Shown piece after piece: positions 54,801-63,800 of a stretch of DNA of 64,000 nucleotides. The stretch comes from Patiria pectinifera (Eukaryota; Echinodermata; Asteroidea; Valvatida; Asterinidae): positions 24,917,916 to 24,981,915 of the forward strand of contig CM057148.1 of assembly GCA_029964075.1 (NCBI GenBank). The letters are read 5' to 3'. How positions within the stretch are numbered: position 1 is the first letter of the stretch; the number at the start of each line of letters is the position of its first letter. A model generated the notes under the pieces. The model was not told where the DNA came from, did not search any database, and saw nothing but the letters and a program-made list of their open reading frames with translations. The translations under genes were made by a program, and so were the position numbers.

Positions 54801-57800
54801 TCCAGACTCCAACCAGTCTTAAAGAGGTTGTGGAATGCTCAAAGACATTTCTGACATTTTTCGGGCATATGTAGCCTATGGTGTGATAAAAAAAAAAACG
54901 ACTATTGTGTCTGTCATGAAATGAGTACAAAAGGTACTTTTGAGAGCTGTTTACAAAACATAGTAAATCGTGACGTAATAAACAGGACTCGTTTATACTA
55001 CGCTGCATCGGGAGTTCTGTTTATTACGTCACGATTTAAGTACTATGTTTTGTTTGCTGCCCCCAACACGATTTTTACACAAATTGCAAGTTCGGGTCGA
55101 AACAGGACCTGAAAAACAGCTCTCAAAAGTACCTTTTGTACTCAGTTCATGACAGACACAATAGTTGTTTTTATTTCATCACACCTTAGGCTACATATAC
55201 CCGAAAAATGACAGAAATGTCTTTGAGCATTCCACAACCTCTTTAAACATAAGATTTATTCATGGTACCGGTAGCATCGATATACAGCCTGTCTAAAAAA
55301 AAATGGTACAATCGAAAACAAATTTTTTTTCAATATTAAATCTCAACATAAGTAAGTCGTTTGAGCATCACATTAAAGAAAAAAGACCAGGCTTTCCAAT
55401 ACATTTTGTTTCATCTCATTTGCTTTTGTCAATCCAGAGATAACTCCAGTTTACTGCGGAACACAAAAATCGAGTTTGTTTCTTTTGCCAAGTTGCAATC
55501 TTTTGTGAGCTTCAAGACAGCATGGCACAGTACTCGAAACAACTCTGCCCATGCATAAAAGTGGCACAAAACCGATTTTGGTGTATCGCACTAAATTGAT
55601 TATATCTCTGAATTGACAAAAGCAAATAAGATCAAACAAACACCATTGGAAAGCCCAGTCTTTGTTCTTTAATAATATGCCAAGTAAGAATGACTTATTT
55701 TGAAATTTCATACATAGGGAAAATACAACATTTGCAAACATCAAAAAATAAAACTACCGAATCATTTTGAAATACCTTGCTGGACTGTTAGTGAATGACA
55801 GTGTAAAGCATCCTGTAAAATCATGGCACCTGGTATACTGTCATTTTCAAGAAGAGTGGTATTTTTGTATCAATTTCCAACGCTGGTCGGCCGACCAGTG
55901 TTGGAAAAAACTGGGTTTTTTTCCAAATACTGGCCCCAATTGACCATCGCACTTGTTTGCAATCGATTACACACCTATGAACGGGTACAAGCCAGCTAGA
56001 CTGGTTCCCTGACCTTACAATTCCCCAATGTATGTAAACTGCTCTGTTTCTTCTTATATGGAGTCAGGGAACCAGACTACAGGAAAATGATTGTTTTTCT
56101 TGGTTTTAATAGCATTTTCGAACCCAAAACCTCAAAAAAGTCAGTGTAACTATATTTGCTATAATATTTCCAACCTCCCAATTCCGTCCATTTCTGAATA
56201 TTACAGCAAAAGCAAATGATGTATATTCCCTTTAACCAATTTTTTATTCTGATTGTACCATATTTTTTTAGACAGGCTGTACTGCCGTAATGGAGAATTG
56301 ATACCCATGTGTATGTACGGGTAGAAGCCCAAAGAGCAGTGCTACATTGCTTACAATATAACTGAAACTAACCATGGAAAAGCCCCATTCATACAAGTTT
56401 ACGTGATTATAAACTAAATTCAGGGCCAAGGTACACAAGGTACAAATTTGTAAAGATTGTGATTTCTTTTCAGTGCGTACTTCCTGAAACTATTGTCCCT
56501 TATCTATTGTCCTGTTACGTTGTTTGCCGTAGGGGATTTCCAAACCCTAGGCAACCAACCGCATGCACATTTACCGAAAGGATTTCCACGAAAACTTCTT
56601 AGAGTCAGAGGTAGCCAGCTCTATAAATACCCTGATTATTTGAATAACATCTCGGTTGTGGAACTTCAAAATCCATAGTAAAGTCTGTCGCGAGCCAGTG
56701 TCGTGGCCAATCAGGCCGGTGTTTATCTCCGGTTTCAGTGGCATGTATTGACTGAGAATATTTCTACTCCCCCTGGATGGAATGCCAGTCCATCGCGGGT
56801 TACTCCCCAGCTAATGCCGGTACCCATTTGTACTCCTGGGTCATGTGGGTGGAGAGAGGTAAGTGGGGATGAAGTGGCTTGCCCAAGGACACAACGTACG
56901 GCCAGCAGCTGGATTCGAACCCCTGACCCTCTGATCATGAGTCACGAACCCTTACCACTAGGCCACATTCCCCCACGATGTTAATAATCCATAGGTTGGG
57001 ACATGTTCATGTAATTTACAGGGTGAAAATTATTCTGCTTCGATCCGGTTACCCTACTACCCTATTTTGACAGCCCCTACCGTAATTTTTTTGAAAATTG
57101 AGGGGAAAAACCCGAAAATCATCAATCTTTTACCCTTGACTACACGCAAGACACCTCCACCCATCGTACACAAAAAAAAAAATTGCCCCCAATTTGTTTC
57201 CCCACTTACCTAACCTATTTTCAAATGCCATGTAATCGGAAGCAACACGTACTGGACACATTCTCTTTCCTGATCATGTACATGTACGTGAAAAAGAATT
57301 TCTTCTAACATTTTATAAAATTTGTGACAAGTCCATCACAAATTGTATAAAAAGTTGAACAATATTTTTGTTTTACTTTCAAGTTTCATCCCCCCAAATA
57401 GATTCCTTTTCTAAATTGCTGTTTTTCCGGCAATGAAAAAATTATTGACTTTTGAATGAGTCTTTGACCGAGAAAAAATAGACCCAGTTCAGTTATTGAT
57501 TTATTGAAGTTACCAAATTTGATTTATTGACTACCAGACAATAAGGCCAAAAAAAAAATAGTTCTGCGTCGGATTACATGACATTCGAAAACAGCGTAGG
57601 TGAAGGGAATTTATTTTTATTTTTTTGGCAATTTTTTTTGTGTACGATCATATGGAGGCGTCTGCATGTAGTCAAGGGTAAAAGGTAGTAATTGATGGTT
57701 TTGGGTGTTTTTTCTCTCATTTTCCCCACAACAAAATTAGGGTAGGGGCTGTCAGAATAGGATAGGTAGGGAAACCAGAAGCAGAACTATTTTTTTTTGG

Positions 57801-60800
57801 CCTTATTCTCTGAGAATGCTGAATGTACATGTACATGTACTGTACATGTACATGTATGTAAACGGGTACCATGAAGTAAAAATCTCTTTTTATAGTCCGT
57901 TTTGTAGTCATACATGAACAGATTTGAAGCAATGAAATGTCTTTATTCAATAAGGCTGAGGTCCAACGGTTACGGTTTCCATGCCATGTGAATTTGAACC
58001 CTGAACATGGTGCTCGATCATGGGCAAGACATTTTACTACAGTTGCCTCTCTCTACCCTTTTACTACAATTGCCATGATTGCCTCCCTCCACCCAGAAGT
58101 ATGGGTACCAGATTGCGCTGATCTCGAGCTGCTGCAAAAACTGGTCTCATGGCCTGATGAACAGGGGTAATAATTGTGAAGCATTTTGAGTCTTTGGTAT
58201 GAAGCGCTATATAAACATGTACATGTGCATGACATATAAGCACCTCATTTAGCCCTAACCCCCCTCAATCCTCCAAAATCCTCCTTGTGGTTTTGGAGGA
58301 TTTTGGAGGATTGAGGCTGAATGGTATTTTTCTAGATAAGGATTTTGGAGGATTGTTGCTGAATGGTATTTTTCAGAAATGGATTTGGAAGGATTAAGGC
58401 TGAATGGTATTTTTCAGAAAATGATTTTGGAGGATTGAGGCTGAATGGTATTTTGAGGCAGGACTGTCTGACGATTTTGAAGGATTGAGGGGCTGGGTAT
58501 ACCCTTCATTTGAACATAAGTGCAACATTTTTGGATGAGGAGGATTTTGGAGGATTGAGGATGAATGCATTTTGAGGCAGGACTGTCTGAAAATTTTGAA
58601 GAATTTAGGCGCTGTTGTAAAATTTTGGAGGATTGAGGATGGTTCCTAGCAAAAAGGCCTAGGGGGTTAGGGTTAGTATTATTATTATTATTAACCCTCC
58701 TGCTATTTACATAAACAGTCACAGACAGTCAAAATTCACTTTCCCTTCCCCTGGTATACTGCTAGTCATCAGCAGTCAGATCATACAATGTATGTCAAGC
58801 AAGCACTGTGACTAGTCAAACTGGGTCAACAGACAAAGCAGGCAAGTTGTGGTCACAGCCGGTTTATCCCTCACCCGGAGTCACAGCATAGCTGTATCAA
58901 GTTAAAACAGTCCCAGCCGGTCAATCCTGCTTTATGTAGGCTACGAATTCTTAACTGTTGAAAACAGTCACTTGATTGATTTTGACTGAAAGGACTACTT
59001 GGCACAGAATGTATGTTTGCATAGCAGTGTTGTAGTACTCGTACTCGGTACATGTACTCGAGTTCTACTCGTACTTGTACTCGTACTCAAATGTCAAAGT
59101 ATACTCGTACTCGAAATGACGGTCACGGTACTCGTACTTGGGCAGCAAGGCACTCGTACTCGACATGTCGAAATTGTACTCGATCATCAAAGTCCTCGAA
59201 TAGCAGTACTCGGGAGGGAAAAGTGGTATAGCTTGACTTACCACGGCCTTATTTTATTATCGATACTTTCAGTTGGAAATGGTTGATTGGCTTGCAGTTG
59301 CAGAGAAATCAAAGTTTGCTGATTTTTCTCTGTGTACATCCGGACAAACACATTTAACAGCTAGCCGTGATTGGATCTGTATATCGGTCTGACTATGCAC
59401 AAAGAGCCATTTGCCGTATATGGCCGTATTTGGAAATAGAAGTACTCGTACTCGTACTCAGAAGTACGAGTACTCGTACTCGGTAACCTAAGTACTTGAC
59501 AGTACTCGGTATTCTGAAAAAAATACTCGACTACAACACTGCTGCATAGGAGGATTTTAATACCATGGTTTAACAAACGAAGTTGATTGGAAGACCACTA
59601 ATGTTTTCATATTGTTTTGTTGTTTGCTTGTTTGTTTGTTCTAGAGAAACATCCACTTCTCCATTGTGTCGACTCGCAAGCTGGCCATACTGTATGATCT
59701 GTTTGACAAGGCCAGCGCTGACCCACAGAAACCCATCAAGGATTATACGACGGATCCCAGACATTTGGTTCTCCTCAGTGGCTTTGAGCTTACAGGTAGG
59801 AGGGGTTAGAGGTACGGGCGGGGTTTGTTTGGTTATGTTGGGTGGGGGGGCATTCATTCATGCTTCTAAAACCAATCAAGGATTATAAGGTACCACAGAG
59901 TCTGAGTCCGAGTCCCGTGTCATGCAAGTTGAGTCCGAGTCGCCACGGGCGTCAATCCTGGGGGAGACAGGGGGACATGTCCCCCCACTTTTTGAAGGGT
60001 GGGGGACACAATATCAAATGTCCCCCCCAGATTTTTGAACTTGTGTCCCATTTACAGGGCCCTATTATGTACTTCAATGTATCTTTTGCTGAAAAAATAT
60101 TGGTTAAGGCGACCAGTCAGAAATTGCCTCAGATAGCACCTCAGAGCATTTAGAATCCAAATGTTTTCGGGGCCCTTAAGCGGGCCCGGAACCCCACGCC
60201 TGTAGCTCAGAATTCTGGTAGCCAATTCAATGACTCCAACCTCGAAAACGATGTTCAAATCATTATCTTTTGCTACGAAAATATTAGTTAAAGCATGGAG
60301 AAAAGTGGTAAGAAATTGCTTCAGATCACACCACAGAGCATCTAGCATCAAATTTGTTTAGGGGCCCTTAAGCGGGCCCCGAACCCCACGCCGTAAGGGC
60401 TTCACGCTCGCATCAGTTCTGATCAAGGTATGTCCCCCCACTTCTGAGAAGTGATTGACGCCCCTGCGAGTCACAAGTCACGAGTTACAAAGGTTGAGTC
60501 CAAGTCACAAGTCACCTTTTAAGAACTATATAATTGGAAATGAATTTTGAGCCGCACACGCTGAGTACATGTTCATGTATGTTAGTGCTTAGATGCGTTT
60601 CTTCTGACTCTATCACTTGCTCAAGAAAGGATCGGCTTCAAAATAACTTGTAATAATATTGAAAAGATAAGTGATTTGTGTAAAAAAGCGGCCGAGTGCC
60701 AAGCCATACAGGTCGAGTCCAAGTCCAAAATGTCTACGTTAGAGTTTGCAGGATCGAGTCCCAGTCCGAGTCTTTTGTCATCGCGAAGGCCCGAGTAATG

Positions 60801-63800
60801 GGAAATGAGACTCAAGTCGGACTCGAGTTCTAGTTACGAGTTATACAAGTCTTCTTATAGTACTAGGTCATCTGCGTTTAACTTAGCAGACATTTCCAAG
60901 ATTGCAACATTACGCCCTAGGGCCTTTTTGCTAGAAACCATCCTCAATCCTCCAAAATCCTCCAAAATTCGCACTTATGTTCAAATGAATGATCCCCATC
61001 AGTGCCTCAATCCTTTAAAATCGTCAGACAGTCCTGCCTCAAGAAATGCATTCGTCCTCAATCCTCCAAAATCCAAAACACCATTCATCCTCAATCCTCC
61101 AAAATCTTTATGTTTCTCAAACACCATTCATCCACAATCCTCCAAAATCTTCATGTTTCTCAAACACCATTCATCCTCAATCCTCCAAAATCTTCATGTT
61201 TCTCAAACACCATTCATCCTCAATCCTCCAAAATCTTCATGTTTCTCAAACACCATTCATCCACAATCCTCCAAAATCTTCATGTTTCTCAAACACCATT
61301 CATCCTCAATCCTCCAATATCTTCATGTTTCTCAAACACCATTCATCCTCAATCCTCCAAAATCTTCATGTTTCTCAAACACCATTCATCCTCAATCCTC
61401 CAATATCTTCATGTTTCTCAAACACCATTCATCCCCAATCCTCCAAAATCTTCATGTTTCTCAAACACCATTCATCCTCAATCCTCCAAAATCTTCATGT
61501 TTCTCAAACACCATTCATCCTCAATCCTCCAAATCTTCATGTTTCTCAAACACCATTCATCCTCAATCCTCCAATATCTTCATGTTTCTCAAACACCATT
61601 CCTCCTCAATCCTCCAAAATCTTCATGTTTCTCAAACACCATTCATCCCCAATCCTCCAAAATCTTCATGTTTCTCAAACACCATTCATCCACAATCCTC
61701 CAAAATCTTCATGTTTCTCAAACACCATTCATCCTCAATCCTCCAAAATCTTCATGTTTCTCAAACACCATTCATCCACAATCCTCCAAAGTCTTCATGT
61801 TTCTCAAACACCATTCATCCTCAATCCTCCAATATCTTCATGTTTCTCAAACACCATTCATCCTCAATCCTCCAATATCTTCATGTTTCTCAAACACCAT
61901 TCATCCTCAATCCTCCAAAATCCTCAAAAACCGCCAGGAGGATTTTGGAGGATTGAGGATGGTTAGGGTTACTAGCATCATGACTTTGTGCATAAACCCT
62001 GGCCACATGGCACAGACCGCTCTTCTCCATACACATGTAAAATCTGGATCTAGCTGCTATTGCCATTCCGAACAGTACACAAAGGCCAAGTTCGGGCAAG
62101 GACCATTAGTCGACTAGTGGTTGATTTGTGATGTACCTTACGCCTGCGCACCGTGATAGCAACGTGCGAACGTCTCTAGTCAAACGCTGGTCAAAATGTC
62201 ATCGCAAAACTTCTGGATCCTGGCTCTCTGCTAGCGTTATGAATGCGCGCGGCTATTGGTTACCAGCGAAGCAACCAACCCCAGTAGGCTGGTTCCAAAT
62301 AGTCGACTAGCGTAGTCAACCACCGTCGACTAGACAGAGTTCGGGCAAACCGTTAGTTAACCATGGGTCAACTATAGTCCTTGCACGAACTTGGCCCATG
62401 GTGAAGCTATGCACTGGTTCCCGATCCGTCCGTTCCAATGTGAGGAGGGAACCAGTATCAATCATTACATCATTCAAAATCATTCAAATAGAGTCGTCTA
62501 AAAGTATACGAAACTTGTTTTCTTTCTTTTTTAACAATTTTTTCTTTACAACTATAATGATATTTTTACTTTGCTGAATTCGGTTGATTTAACATCCGAT
62601 TGTGTTGCTGCGTTCTTATTTCTATTTTTAGAAAGGTCCTCAGGGGCGGATATCATTAAGCCCCTCCCACCGGGCTCCTCCCCTTCCCATCTCCAAGTGG
62701 CATCTGTTGCCGGGGGAACGACCCCTGCATCCGCTGTGTCATCGGCTGTTCCCTCCGCAGTCACTGGTACCCCGGCAGGTGGTCCCATGCGGTCCGTTGG
62801 GAGCCCAGCAACGCACAGTGAGTTTGTATTAGAACAATGAAATTCCAGGTTCTGTTTCAAGTCACCCTTGACATCATACCACAAGGCAAAACAATACCTA
62901 ATCATCTTTCGAATTTCATTTGGTCCACATTCAAAAGTCAGTTAAAGATATAGTCCATCATTTGTAATTTGTGCATTTTGTTCGTTTGAAGCAACAAAAG
63001 TGTTCAAAATCTAATGAAGGATACTGAACAACTAACCTGATGAAGTTTCAGCTCAGCTTCAGCTAGATATTCCGAGAAAAACAGCATTCTAGGATCTCAA
63101 TTTCAAATCAAAAAATACTGAATCATCTTTTGAATTGTTTTGAATTGCAGCTATACGCGACGTCGCGCATTGATCTGACGAATTATAGCAACCGCGCGTG
63201 CGTGTGCGTCGTGCCAATGCTTGCGCGCGCTTCGCCGAATAACAAAACGAACTACTAATTTAAATTTTCCTACAGTGCGTCTTAAGACGCACTGTTGGAA
63301 AGGCCTTCTTTTGTTGATTACTTCAAAATGACAGCTTCCCAGAAAGAATAATTTCACAGGGAGTTTAGTTCCCTTACTATCTTTCAACCAAGTTTGTTTT
63401 TGAACAATAATTACGCCAGTTACTTTTTGGATGGCTGAAAATGATGGACTATAGCTTTAAAAGCTTTTAAACAAACCAAAAGGCATGTACATGAAGGACC
63501 ATTTGCTTTTGGTTTTAGCTGCGGCTGAGCAGCTCTACAAGTAGTCATGTCTCTGCGTTGGTTGGCTGGTCAGTAGCAGACTTTGCGAAATGCCTTTTTT
63601 GGCCATCAATCACCTTGTCCCTTAGGCCCTTGCAACAACACGTGCCTCTGGTCACTAGCGTCAAAAACCAGATGTTTGTACTAAAAACACTTTGCATTGG
63701 TCTCCCCAAACTCTCCATTTGTAGCCGTTGAGGGGGTGCTTGTGCGCAGAGTCCATGTGATGGTTGTATTTTGTTTGTCTGCATTTACAGCTAACCAAGG

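Noticed and set aside
61080-61960. Regular array reminiscent of CRISPR
   Set aside because: The units are contiguous 43-bp repeats with no unique spacers, in an animal genome inside a transposon.
60805-62117. Three long overlapping plus-strand open frames (383, 371 and 306 codons)
   Set aside because: They translate a 43-bp tandem repeat in three frames into the same cyclic peptide; a repeat artefact, not proteins.
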